This document shows, piece after piece, positions 52,710 to 60,954 of a DNA stretch of 64,000 nucleotides. Under the pieces are notes generated by a model. That model was not told the origin of the DNA. It ran no database searches and saw nothing but the letters and a program-made list of their open reading frames with translations. This DNA comes from Massilia sp. HP4 (GTDB taxonomy: Bacteria > Pseudomonadota > Gammaproteobacteria > Burkholderiales > Burkholderiaceae_D). The position numbers were made by a program, and so were the translations under genes. The stretch is from positions 45,127 through 109,126 of the forward strand of contig NZ_STGG01000074.1 of the NCBI RefSeq assembly GCF_005222695.1, in the 5' to 3' direction. The first letter of the stretch is position 1; every line of letters begins with the position of its first letter.

Positions 52710-53372
52710 GTGCCGATTCGCCGCCTGCTTGCCACCAGCCTGTTGTTTGCCGCAATATCCAGCGCCGGCGCCCATGCCGCCCCGCCGCCGCCGACCGAGC
52801 AGCAGGTGAGTTCCTTCTTCCGCGCAGTGCAGATGGACGACGCCAACACCGTGCGCAAGATGGTCGGTGCGGTCGTCAATGCCAACGAACTGAACCCGCT
52901 GGGCGGCGAGCCGGCCCTGGTGCTGGCCATCCGCGAAGGCGCGCGCGACGTGGTGCGTGAACTGCTGCGCCACCCGGGCACCGACCTCGAGCGCCAGGCC
53001 GTCAATGGCAATACCGCCCTGATGATGGCCGCCTTCAAGGGCGATGAAGAGGTCGTGCGGGCGCTGCTGGACAAGGGCGCCAAGGTGAACCAGCCCGGCT
53101 GGACCGCGCTGCATTACGCCGCAGCCGGTGGCCACGACAAGATCGCGCAACTGCTGGTCGAGCGCGGCGCCATGCTCGATACGCTGTCGCCGCGCCAGAG
53201 CGGCGCCTACACCCCGCTGATGCTGGCGGCGCGCGAAGGAAAGGACGGCACGGCGCGCCTGCTGCTCGCGCGCGGCGCCAAGACCGGACTCAAGAATGCC
53301 GAGGGATTGACGGCGGCCCAGATCGCCAAGCAGGCGGGGCGCGACAAGCTGGCCGGTGAATTGACCCAATGA
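52710..53372 (+). CDS. Exported ankyrin-repeat protein
   Basis: A 220-residue protein beginning at a GTG (52710) with AGGAG in the end of tatD as ribosome site. A signal peptide (LLATSLLFAAISSAGAHAAP, cleavage near residue 25) sends it to the periplasm. Four to five ankyrin repeats follow, with the standard NGNTALMMAAFKGDEEVVRALLDKGAKVN and GWTALHYAAAGGHDKIAQLLVERGA patterns. No catalytic domain, so it is probably a protein-binding partner. TatD plus ankyrin in one unit is common in Burkholderiales by recollection. Confidence 0.88.
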   Translation: MPIRRLLATSLLFAAISSAGAHAAPPPPTEQQVSSFFRAVQMDDANTVRKMVGAVVNANELNPLGGEPALVLAIREGARDVVRELLRHPGTDLERQAVNGNTALMMAAFKGDEEVVRALLDKGAKVNQPGWTALHYAAAGGHDKIAQLLVERGAMLDTLSPRQSGAYTPLMLAAREGKDGTARLLLARGAKTGLKNAEGLTAAQIAKQAGRDKLAGELTQ

Positions 53373-53479
53373 ACGGCGAATTGGGCGGTAAAACGCTCTC
53401 AGCTCGACCAATTGCGCACGGGCAAGTGTATCCATAATGCTTTCACGGTCAAACGACCACCGAATAAACAAGGATATCC

Positions 53480-54415
53480 ATGCTCAACGAACGCGAAATT
53501 GAAAGCTGCTATCTGGGGCAGTTCATTCCAGTCCATTACCATCACAATATGCTGATGGACCAGAACCGGATGCACAGCTTCAAGAACGCCATCCATTATT
53601 CGGTGTTCCCCGGCGCGAAAGTCCTTGAATTGGGTGGCGGCACCGGTGTGTTGTCCTTCTTTGCGGCCCAGAACGCCTCGAAAGTGTATTGCGTCGAGTT
53701 CAACCCGGACATGGTGACCGAGGCGCGCCGCTTCCTGGCGATGAATCCGAACGGCGAGAAGGTCGAGGTGGTTCATGCCGACGCCTTCGACTACCTGCCG
53801 CCGGAGCCGGTGGACGTCGTGATCTGCGAGATGATCCACGTCGGCATGCTGCGCGAAAAACAGGTCGAGGTGATCGAATCGTTCAAGCGCCGCTACCTGG
53901 CCAGGTTCGGCGGCCCGCTGCCGCTGTTCATGCCCGAAGCCGTGATCATGGCGGCCCAGCCGCTGCAGCAAGAGTACGATTTCGACGGCTTTCATGCCCC
54001 GATCGTGCAGTTCCAGGAAACCGGCGTGGTCCAGCCGGGCACGGTCGAGCTGGCCCAGCCCGCCGTGTACAGCATCCTCGATTTCAGCCAGCCGGTCGAC
54101 AGCCTGATCGCCTGGGAGGGTTCGGTGCTGGTCGAGCAGGGCGGCACCCTGAATGCGATGCGCTTCGTGACCAAGAACGTGCTGGCCATCGTGCAGGAGC
54201 AGGCGACCACGATCGACTGGCTCAACCACTACATGACCCTGCCGCTGTACCGTCCGATCGACGTGAAAGCCGGCGACCTGCTGCGCATTTCCTTCGCCTA
54301 CCGGGCCGGCGGTTCGATCCCGTCGCTGCAAGCCTCGATCCAGTGCGAGGTGGTCGCGCAACAGGACGAAGCGGCCCACGCCCCTGCCATCCAGGAAGCG
54401 GCGACCTTCGCCTGA
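53480..54415 (+). CDS. Class I SAM methyltransferase resembling protein arginine methyltransferases
   Basis: A 311-residue protein. The N-terminal segment HHNMLMDQNRMHSFKNAIHY follows the PRMT pattern H..ML.D..R....NAI. SAM motif I is VLELGGGTGVLSFFAA (48-63), the post-I acid is Glu73 (CVEF), Asp101 follows, and a double-E-like loop occurs at Glu117...Glu125 (CEMIHVGMLREKQ). The C-terminal half (about 165-295) looks like the beta-barrel seen in PRMTs. Bacterial PRMT-like enzymes are uncommon and their substrates are mostly unknown; small-molecule methylation remains possible. Stand-alone gene, with aaggatatcc before the ATG. Confidence 0.8.
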   Translation: MLNEREIESCYLGQFIPVHYHHNMLMDQNRMHSFKNAIHYSVFPGAKVLELGGGTGVLSFFAAQNASKVYCVEFNPDMVTEARRFLAMNPNGEKVEVVHADAFDYLPPEPVDVVICEMIHVGMLREKQVEVIESFKRRYLARFGGPLPLFMPEAVIMAAQPLQQEYDFDGFHAPIVQFQETGVVQPGTVELAQPAVYSILDFSQPVDSLIAWEGSVLVEQGGTLNAMRFVTKNVLAIVQEQATTIDWLNHYMTLPLYRPIDVKAGDLLRISFAYRAGGSIPSLQASIQCEVVAQQDEAAHAPAIQEAATFA

Positions 54416-54564
54416 TGCTCCATTGAAGGGCGGACCGCCAGGTCCGCTCATCCATTCGGGCGACCGTTCGGACCGCCTTTTCCCCCGTTTATCGCACGCC
54501 GCTGGCCCGGCCATGTCTTTCGGCATACATTGACGATGCCAATGTTTCTTCATGGAGAAAGACA

Positions 54565-54765
54565 ATGCTGAGTTTCCTGGTATGGCTGGTGCTGCTGTTC
54601 CTGTGCTGGCCAATCGCGCTCCTCGCCCTGGTGCTGTATCCTGTGGTGTGGCTGCTGTTGCTGCCATTTCGTCTGCTGGGCATCGGGGTCGATGCCGTAT
54701 TCAACCTGCTGCGCGCGATCGTCATGTTGCCTGCGCGCGTGCTCGGCCATAATCCGGCGCGCTAG
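54565..54765 (+). CDS. Small hydrophobic membrane protein
   Basis: A 66-residue protein made of two long hydrophobic segments (about 2-40 and 43-60), with a short basic tail ending GHNPAR. A good ribosome site (atGGAGaaagaca) precedes the ATG at 54565. No family recognised. It lies between the PRMT-like gene and another small gene, none overlapping. Confidence 0.65.
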   Translation: MLSFLVWLVLLFLCWPIALLALVLYPVVWLLLLPFRLLGIGVDAVFNLLRAIVMLPARVLGHNPAR

Positions 54766-54900
54766 GTTGCTTGGCTGGGCTTGCCTGGGTTGCCCGGGCC
54801 ATTCAGCAGAATGTTCGGCAAATAACAGACGATGGCCACGCGATCTTCTACTGTGGAGCTGCGCGCTTTCATCCGGAAAGCGCGCATTGAATAGAGGAAA

Positions 54901-55134
54901 ATGACTATGCGCCTGGATATTTACCGCAGAGCCGAACACGACGGCAAGTTCTCGTACCTGGCCGTGCCCGAAGCCAAGAACATTCCCGAAGAAGCCACCA
55001 ATACCGATTGGGAGATCGAGGCCCGTGCCTTCGAAGTCGACGACAACGCCGACCAGATCGCGGATTTCGACATCGATAACCTCAGCGGCCAGATCGCCGA
55101 AAAAGGGTATGCGATGACGTCGGTCCTGCACTGA
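54901..55134 (+). CDS. Small acidic hypothetical protein
   Basis: A 77-residue soluble protein with AGAGGAAA directly before the ATG. It is acidic (MTMRLDIYRRAEHDGKFSYLAVPEAKNIPEE..., then ARAFEVDDNADQIADFDIDNL) and ends GYAMTSVLH. It looks like a conserved Oxalobacteraceae protein but I do not recognise a family or function. The 135 bases upstream hold no other gene. Confidence 0.65.
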   Translation: MTMRLDIYRRAEHDGKFSYLAVPEAKNIPEEATNTDWEIEARAFEVDDNADQIADFDIDNLSGQIAEKGYAMTSVLH

Positions 55135-55325
55135 CATTTTCCTGGCGGGCATTGCCCGCCACGGCCGGCAAGGGGGCAGTCCAGCCCGGCGCCGGCGCCG
55201 AAAAACGCACTGTATCCCTTGCTCTTCCAGAAGTCGGCAGGCCTCCACGGCCGGGTAGCCGATGTGGTATCCTGCGTCCTTGATCAAGGTAGTCAGCCGC
55301 TTGCATGGCTGCGATGGAGGATGCG

Positions 55326-56225
55326 ATGAAGTGGGTGCTGGTGGGTTTCTATATTCTGTCTATCCTGCACATCCATTTTCGCGGGCGCGTGCGCCTGCCG
55401 CTGCGCCGCCAGATTTTCGACCACTCGTCGTTCATGGCGCCGATCAATATTTTCATGCACAAGTTCTCGAAGGTGCCGAACACGCCCTTCATTCCGGTGA
55501 GCGAGTTCCCCGAACTGGCGCGCCTGCAAGAGAACTGGCCGGTCATCCGCGCCGAAGCCGAGAACTTGCTGGCGCTCAAGAAGATCAAGGCCGCCGAGCA
55601 GAACGACGATGCCGGTTTCAACTCCTTCTTCAAGAACGGCTGGAAGCGCTTCTACCTCAAGTGGTATGACGCCAGCCACCCGTCGGCCGAGCGCCTGTGC
55701 CCGCAAACCTATGCGCTGCTGCAATCGATCCCCTCGGTCAAGGCCGCGATGTTCGCCGAGCTGCCGCCAGGTGGCAAGCTGAACCCGCACCGCGACCCGT
55801 TCGCCGGCTCGATGCGCTACCACCTGGGCCTGGCCACGCCGAACGACGACCGCTGCTTCATCGACGTCGATGGTGAGCGTCACAGCTGGCGCGACGGCCA
55901 GGGCGTCGTGTTCGACGAAACCTTCATCCATTGGGCGATCAACGGGAGCGAGAGCGACCGTATCATCCTGTTCTGCGACGTCGAGCGTCCGATGCGCTTC
56001 CGCTGGATGGGCGCCTTCAACCGCTGGTTCGGCCGCACCGTCATGACCGCCGCCGCTTCGCCCAACGAGACCGGCGACCAGGTGGGCCTGGTGAGCAAGC
56101 TGTTCCGTATTTCCTTCTACGCCGGCCAGTATCGCCGCCGCTTCAAGGCCTGGAACAAGACCGCCTACAACATCACCCGCGTGGCGCTGGTAATTGCCCT
56201 GATCGCCTTCATCGTCTGGATCTGA
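55326..56225 (+). CDS. lpxO: Lipid A 2-hydroxylase-like Asp/Asn beta-hydroxylase
   Basis: Fe(II)/2-oxoglutarate-dependent oxygenase that in LpxO adds a 2-hydroxyl to a lipid A acyl chain at the inner membrane. The start at 55326 follows GGAGG and gives 299 residues. A short N-terminal hydrophobic segment (KWVLVGFYILSILHIHF) and a C-terminal transmembrane helix (VALVIALIAFIVWI) match the LpxO layout. The iron ligands are His155-x-Asp157 in LNPHRDPF and His202 in FIHWAI, with Arg212 for 2-oxoglutarate. A peptide-hydroxylating paralogue is possible, but the membrane anchors favour lipid A. Confidence 0.85.
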   Translation: MKWVLVGFYILSILHIHFRGRVRLPLRRQIFDHSSFMAPINIFMHKFSKVPNTPFIPVSEFPELARLQENWPVIRAEAENLLALKKIKAAEQNDDAGFNSFFKNGWKRFYLKWYDASHPSAERLCPQTYALLQSIPSVKAAMFAELPPGGKLNPHRDPFAGSMRYHLGLATPNDDRCFIDVDGERHSWRDGQGVVFDETFIHWAINGSESDRIILFCDVERPMRFRWMGAFNRWFGRTVMTAAASPNETGDQVGLVSKLFRISFYAGQYRRRFKAWNKTAYNITRVALVIALIAFIVWI

Positions 56226-56365
56226 CTGAAGGACTATTCTTATAGGCCCTAAGTCCTAATGCGCGCGGGCGGCAGAGCCCGCACAATCCATGTGGTTCCC
56301 GACAACGGGCATTCGGGCATTGTGGCTACAATGGCCGTTCTGATGTAATCACTGGAGAAAAGTCG

Positions 56366-56965
56366 ATGGCAAAGGTATTGGTACTATATTACTCGTCGTA
56401 TGGCCACATCGAGACGATGGCGAACGCCGTCGCCGAAGGCGCGCGCAGCGCGGGCGCCACGGTCGACGTCAAGCGCGTCCCTGAAACCGTCCCGGAAGAA
56501 GTCGCCAAGGGCGCCCACTTCAAGCTGGACCAGGCCGCGCCGGTCGCCACCCCGGCCGAGCTCGAACATTACGACGCCATCATCGTCGGCGCGCCGACCC
56601 GCTACGGCCGCATGCCGGGCCAGATGGCGGCCTTCCTCGACCAGACCGGCGGCCTGTGGGCCCGTGGCGCGCTCAACGGCAAGGTGGGCGGCGCCTTCAC
56701 CTCGACCGCCACCCAGCACGGCGGCCAGGAAGCGACGCTGTTCTCGATCATCACCAACCTGCTGCACTTCGGCATGACCATCGTCGGCCTGCCGTACAGC
56801 TACCAGGAACAGATGACCCTGGACGAAATCGTCGGCGGCAGCCCGTATGGCGCGTCGACCATCGCCGGCGGCCAGGGCCAGCGCCAGCCGAGCGAGAAAG
56901 ACCTGGGCGGCGCTCGCCATCAGGGCGAGCTGATCGCCAAGACGGCAAACAAGCTGTTCGGCTGA
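56366..56965 (+). CDS. wrbA: NAD(P)H:quinone oxidoreductase WrbA
   Basis: FMN-dependent two-electron quinone reductase protecting against redox cycling. A 199-residue flavodoxin-like protein with VLYYSSYGHIETMANAVAEGA (phosphate loop), GAPTRYGRMPGQMAAFLDQT and the family-specific AFTSTATQHGGQEATL. A TACAAT box at 56331-56336 could be its -10, though the -35 is poor. The ATG follows ctggagaaaagtcg. It ends before a GC-rich hairpin. Confidence 0.95.
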   Translation: MAKVLVLYYSSYGHIETMANAVAEGARSAGATVDVKRVPETVPEEVAKGAHFKLDQAAPVATPAELEHYDAIIVGAPTRYGRMPGQMAAFLDQTGGLWARGALNGKVGGAFTSTATQHGGQEATLFSIITNLLHFGMTIVGLPYSYQEQMTLDEIVGGSPYGASTIAGGQGQRQPSEKDLGGARHQGELIAKTANKLFG

Positions 56966-56987
56966 TTGTTCGGCCGAGAATCCGCGG

Positions 56988-57010
56988 CGGCCGGCGCCAA
57001 GCGCCGGCCG
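56988..57010 (+). terminator. Possible terminator after wrbA
   Basis: A perfect 10-bp stem, CGGCCGGCGC/GCGCCGGCCG, with a CAA loop, flanked by GAATC/GATTC. Only a weak T tract (ttcttt) follows. Confidence 0.6.
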
Positions 57011-57061
57011 TGATTCTTTGATATCGTAGGCATCCTGTTCATTCGACGAGGTGCCCGCGAT

Positions 57062-57760
57062 ATGCCTGACTTGTCCGCATTTCCCATCACCGAAAAATGG
57101 CCTGCCCGGCATCCTGACCGGCTGCAGCTGTACTCGCTGCCGACGCCGAACGGCGTCAAGATCCCGATCATGCTCGAAGAGATCGGCTTGCCCTACGAGG
57201 TCCACAAGGTCGATTTCTCGAAGGACGAGCAGAACTCGCCGGCCTTCCTGTCGCTGAACCCGAACAACAAGATTCCCGCCATCCTCGATCCGAACGGGCC
57301 GGGAGGCAAGCCGCTGGCCCTGTTCGAGTCCGGCGCCATCCTGGTCTATCTCGCCGACAAGACCGGCAAGCTGCTGCCGGCCGATCCTGCCGCGCGCTAC
57401 CACGCGATCCAGTGGCTGATGTTCTAGATCGGCGGCGTGGGGCCGATGTTCGGGCAAGTCGGTTTCTTCACCAAATTCGCCGGCAAGGATTACGAAGACA
57501 AGCGCCCGCGCGACCGCTACGTGGCCGAGGCGCGGCGCCTGCTCGGCGTGATCGACGCCCAGCTCGGACGCAATGCCTGGATCGCGGGCGAGGAATTCAC
57601 GATTGCCGACATCGCGATCTTGCCATGGGTGAATAACCTGCTGACCTTCTACGAGGCGAGCGAGCTGGTTGGTGCTACCGACTTCACGCATATCACGGCC
57701 ACGCTGGAAAAATTCCTGGCGCGGCCGTCGGTGCAAAAAGGCCTGAAGATCCCGGCCTGA
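57062..57760 (+). pseudogene. Nu-class (YfcG-like) glutathione S-transferase gene interrupted by an in-frame amber codon
   Basis: Both halves lie in one frame. Codons 1-121 give MPDLSAFPITEKWPARHPDR..., with the thioredoxin-fold TPNGVKIPIMLEEIGLPYEV and FESGAILVYLADKTG. TAG at 57425-57427 then stops translation. The following codons (IGGVGPMFGQVGFFTKFAGKDYED... IAGEEFTIADIAILPWV) supply the helical C-terminal domain to the stop at 57760. Family members read WLMFQ(M/I)GGVGPMFGQ here, so a single CAG-to-TAG change explains it. The rest is undamaged, so the lesion is recent or a sequencing error. The truncated 121-residue product lacks the C-terminal domain. Confidence 0.9.
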
Positions 57761-57761
57761 A

Positions 57762-58499
57762 TCAATACGGGCTGGCGGTCGGCCGCACGATCATTTCGCT
57801 GACGTCGACGTCGGCCGGCTGTTCGGTCGCGAAGGCGATGGCGCGCGCGATCGCCTCGGGCTTGATCGCGACCTTGCGGAACTCGCGCATCGTGTCGCGC
57901 GCCAGGCCGTCCGAGATCGACTCGGCCAGTTCCGATTCCACCACGCCCGGCGAGACCAGGGTGACGCGGATGTCGCCGCCCACTTCCTGGCGCAGGCCTT
58001 CGGTGATGGCGGCCACCGCGAACTTGGTCGCGCAGTACACTGCCGCCGTCGGGCTGACCGCATAGGCGCCGATCGAGGCGATATTGATGAACTGGCCGCT
58101 GCGCCGCGCCTGCATGCCCGGCAGCACAGTGGCAATACCGTGCAGCACGCCGCGGATGTTCACGTCGATCATGCGGTTCCACTCGTCGATCTTGAGCGCC
58201 TCGAGCTTCGACAGCGGCATCACGCCCGCGTTATTGACCAGCACATCGACCTGGCCATGACGCTCGACGGCGAAGGCGACGAATTCCTGCATGCTTTCCA
58301 GGCTCGTCACATCGAGCTGGGCGACGTCGGCCACGCCGCCGGTTTCGCGGATCTCGCTCGCCAGCGCCACCAGCCGCTCGGTACGGCGGGCGCCCAGCAC
58401 CACGCGATGGCCGAGCGCAGCCAGATGGCGGGCGGTGGCTTCGCCGATGCCGCTGCTGGCGCCGGTGATCAGGACGACTTTGGACAGTTGGTCTTTCAT
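57762..58499 (-). CDS. Short-chain dehydrogenase/reductase (YdfG-like)
   Basis: A 245-residue classical SDR: TGASSGIGEATARHLAALGH, GARR (basic, suggests NADP), NNAGVMPLS, NIASIGAYAVSPTAAVYCATK with Ser, Tyr and Lys, and LVSPGVVESELAE. The start at 58499 has AGGGAG 6-8 bases upstream; the longer open frame is unconserved. It resembles clavaldehyde/serine-type SDRs often found alone near LysR regulators, but none is next to it. Substrate unknown. Confidence 0.88.
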   Translation of the reverse strand: MKDQLSKVVLITGASSGIGEATARHLAALGHRVVLGARRTERLVALASEIRETGGVADVAQLDVTSLESMQEFVAFAVERHGQVDVLVNNAGVMPLSKLEALKIDEWNRMIDVNIRGVLHGIATVLPGMQARRSGQFINIASIGAYAVSPTAAVYCATKFAVAAITEGLRQEVGGDIRVTLVSPGVVESELAESISDGLARDTMREFRKVAIKPEAIARAIAFATEQPADVDVSEMIVRPTASPY

Positions 58500-58678
58500 G
58501 GTGGACTCCCTTGTGTGGTTGGACAGTGGAGCCAGTATGGACGCGGATTCCTTCGCCGCCCATGCCGAAAAGTCGGCGTGGATTGCACAATCGTCCGGAT
58601 ATGAGCCAGGTGCAAGCGCGGCGCCCGCAGGAGCCGTGCTGGTCGAAGGCGGCAGACAGCCGCCTCGAAAGATGCCGG

Positions 58679-60667
58679 TTACGCCGGCGACGTCGCCTTG
58701 TCGCGCGGGCGCTGGCGGTGGAAGGTCAGCGGCGTATATTCGACGTTCGACGGCGGCGGCGACTTGAGGATATTCGATTTCATGGCGCCGACCACGTGCA
58801 TCTCGCAGGGCTTGCAGTCGAAGCGCAGCGTGTATTTCTCGTCGCCGCTGACCAGGGTCATCGGCTCGGCCTTCACCTGGCCCTGCACGCCCTGCACACC
58901 CTTGGCCTGTTTCGGGCACAGGTTGAACGAGAAGCGCAGGCAGTGCTTGGTGATCATCAGCGACACTTCGCCGGCTTCTTCGTGCGCCTCGTAGGCCGCG
59001 TCGATCAGCTGCACGCCGTGCTTGTGATAGAAGGCGCGCGCTTTTTCGTTATAGACGTTGGCCAGGTAGCTCAGCTGGGCGTCAGGGTACACAGCCGGCG
59101 GCTCCACCGCGGCCTTGCGCTGCGGCCGATCCCAGGCCGCCAGGCGCGCGGCTTCGTGGGCGGCGATGGCGTCGCGGCGCAGCGCGTTGATGACGCCGTT
59201 CGGCACGAACCAGGGCTGGCTCAGCGACAGGGCGATGTGGCCGGCCTCGAACATCGTGTTGCCCAGCTTGGCCAGGCTGGCGCGCAGCGAGGCCTCGGCC
59301 TGCGCCGCTTGCTGGGCTGCCTGCAGTTCGATCATGGCTTCGGCGCCGGAGGCAATGCCATCCTCGTCGACGACATCCAGGCGCAGGCCGCCCGCCACTT
59401 CGCTGAGGATCAGGTCGACCGCTACCTTGCGCTCGGCCGATTTTTTATTCAGCGTCGCTTCCCACTGGTGGTCGCGGTTGCGGTGGATGACGGTGCCGAC
59501 CTTGAGGCCGGCCAGGGTCGGCATCGGCTCGTTGGGGTACACGCGCCAGCGCTGGCCGTCGGGCTCATCGCCCAGCTTCTCGGCGCGGTTGGCCTGGATG
59601 CCGCAGGTGGTGCGCTTGTTCATGTAGTTCAGGCCATCGCCATTGGCCATCGGCATGGTGGTGACGATGTCGAAGCTGTCGCCGTTCAGGCGCGCCACGA
59701 TGCCCAGTTCCACGCCCACGTATTTCGGCGAGTCGAAGGCGCCGATGTCGGTCAGGCGACCCTGGGCGAAGTATTCGGTGTGGCCGCGGTGGAAATTCTT
59801 GTCGACGTCGGGCGTAAACATCACGCGGGTGCGGCCGCTGGCGGCGCGCGTGAATTCGGGGCGGCGCTCGAGCAGTTCGTCCAGCAGCAGGCGGTAGTGG
59901 GCGGTGATGTTCTTGACGTAGCCCATGTCCTTGTAGCGGCCCTCGATCTTGAACGAGCGGATGCCGGCGTCGACCAGCGCTTCCAGGTTGCGGCTCTGGT
60001 CGTTGTCCTTCATCGACAGCAGGTGCTTGTCGAAGGCCACCACCCGGCCCTGGCCGTCGCTGAGCGTATAGGGCAGGCGGCAGGCCTGCGAGCAGTCGCC
60101 GCGGTTGGCCGAGCGGCCGGTATCGGCGTGCGAGATATAGCACTGGCCCGAAAAAGCCACGCACAGGGCGCCGTGTACGAAATACTCGAGCGGGGTATCG
60201 ACCGCGGCGTGGATCTTGCGGATCTGCTCGACCGTGAGTTCACGCGCCAGCACCAGTTGCGAGAAGCCGACGTCGCCCAGGAATTTCGCCTTTTCAAAGC
60301 CGCGGATATCGCACTGGGTGCTGGCATGCAGCTGGATCGGCGGCAGGTCGAGCTCGAGCAGGCCCATGTCCTGGATGATCAGGGCGTCGACGCCGGCTTC
60401 GTACAGCTGCCAGATCTGCTTGCGCGCGAGTTCGAGTTCGCTGTCGTGCATGATGGTGTTCATGGTCACGAAGATGCGCGCGCGGTAGCCGTGGGCGAAT
60501 TGCACCAGGGCGGCGATGTCTTCCAGCGGATTGCTGGCGTTATGCCGCGCACCGAAGGCCGGACCGCCGATGTACACGGCGTCGGCGCCGTGGAGGATTG
60601 CCTCGCGGCCGATTTCGGCGGTCTTGGCGGGCGAGAGCAATTCGAGCTCGTGGGCAAGCAGTGACAT
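58679..60667 (-). CDS. rlhA: 23S rRNA 5-hydroxycytidine C2501 synthase (U32 peptidase-like)
   Basis: Matches E. coli RlhA (YdcP), required for hydroxylation of C2501 in 23S rRNA. Start at 60667 with AAGGAAA upstream gives 662 residues, close to the E. coli length. The U32 signature is EYFVHGALCVAFSGQCYIS, with Cys169 and Cys176, plus Cys192 and Cys196 (DCSQACRLPY), probable iron-sulfur ligands. The long second half includes YNEKARAFYHKHGV and ends with LRFDCKPCEMHVVG. Despite the peptidase name, these are RNA-modification factors. Monocistronic, facing away from xylR. Confidence 0.9.
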   Translation of the reverse strand: MSLLAHELELLSPAKTAEIGREAILHGADAVYIGGPAFGARHNASNPLEDIAALVQFAHGYRARIFVTMNTIMHDSELELARKQIWQLYEAGVDALIIQDMGLLELDLPPIQLHASTQCDIRGFEKAKFLGDVGFSQLVLARELTVEQIRKIHAAVDTPLEYFVHGALCVAFSGQCYISHADTGRSANRGDCSQACRLPYTLSDGQGRVVAFDKHLLSMKDNDQSRNLEALVDAGIRSFKIEGRYKDMGYVKNITAHYRLLLDELLERRPEFTRAASGRTRVMFTPDVDKNFHRGHTEYFAQGRLTDIGAFDSPKYVGVELGIVARLNGDSFDIVTTMPMANGDGLNYMNKRTTCGIQANRAEKLGDEPDGQRWRVYPNEPMPTLAGLKVGTVIHRNRDHQWEATLNKKSAERKVAVDLILSEVAGGLRLDVVDEDGIASGAEAMIELQAAQQAAQAEASLRASLAKLGNTMFEAGHIALSLSQPWFVPNGVINALRRDAIAAHEAARLAAWDRPQRKAAVEPPAVYPDAQLSYLANVYNEKARAFYHKHGVQLIDAAYEAHEEAGEVSLMITKHCLRFSFNLCPKQAKGVQGVQGQVKAEPMTLVSGDEKYTLRFDCKPCEMHVVGAMKSNILKSPPPSNVEYTPLTFHRQRPRDKATSPA

Positions 60668-60812
60668 GGTGTTTCCTTTGGGGCGAAGGACGAAATTATA
60701 GCGAGATGGCGGGGTCCCGTCATGTCGGATGTGGCGCCAAGGGCACTCGACCATCCTGATATTGCACCAAGGCAGGAGCGATTCATTGAATGCAGCTTGT
60801 GGGGGATGCGGA

Positions 60813-60826
60813 TGTTAGCGCAAACT
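60813..60826. promoter_or_regulatory. Putative XylR operator 1, upstream of the regulator gene
   Basis: TGTTAGCGCAAACT, an imperfect dyad about GCGC. It shares the 11-mer TGTTAGCGCAA with the site in front of xylB (which carries it on the other strand). The LacI-family core GCGC with TGTTA/TAACA arms resembles the known Caulobacter XylR operator. Confidence 0.5.
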
Positions 60827-60903
60827 GTTGAGCAGTAGCCAGTTCTCAGGCGGTGTGCCGCTACCTGGCCTTTTCCCGAGGGCAGGGCCGATGACATAAC
60901 GCT

Positions 60904-60916
60904 ATTCGTGCTAACA
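60904..60916. promoter_or_regulatory. Putative XylR half-site near the regulator start
   Basis: ATTCGTGCTAACA; on the minus strand it reads TGTTAGCACGAAT, sharing TGTTAGC with the other two sites. It lies 39 bases before the xylR ATG and would suit autoregulation. Confidence 0.4.
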
Positions 60917-60954
60917 TTCCGCGATATTACTAACTTCTAAAAGAAATATTCGAC

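Noticed and set aside
56230..56257. AGGACT...AGTCCT inverted repeat after lpxO
   Set aside because: Six-base arms with a long loop; too weak to call a terminator or operator.
58511..60664. A 717-codon plus-strand open frame
   Set aside because: Antisense to rlhA, whose U32 signature and cysteines are unambiguous.
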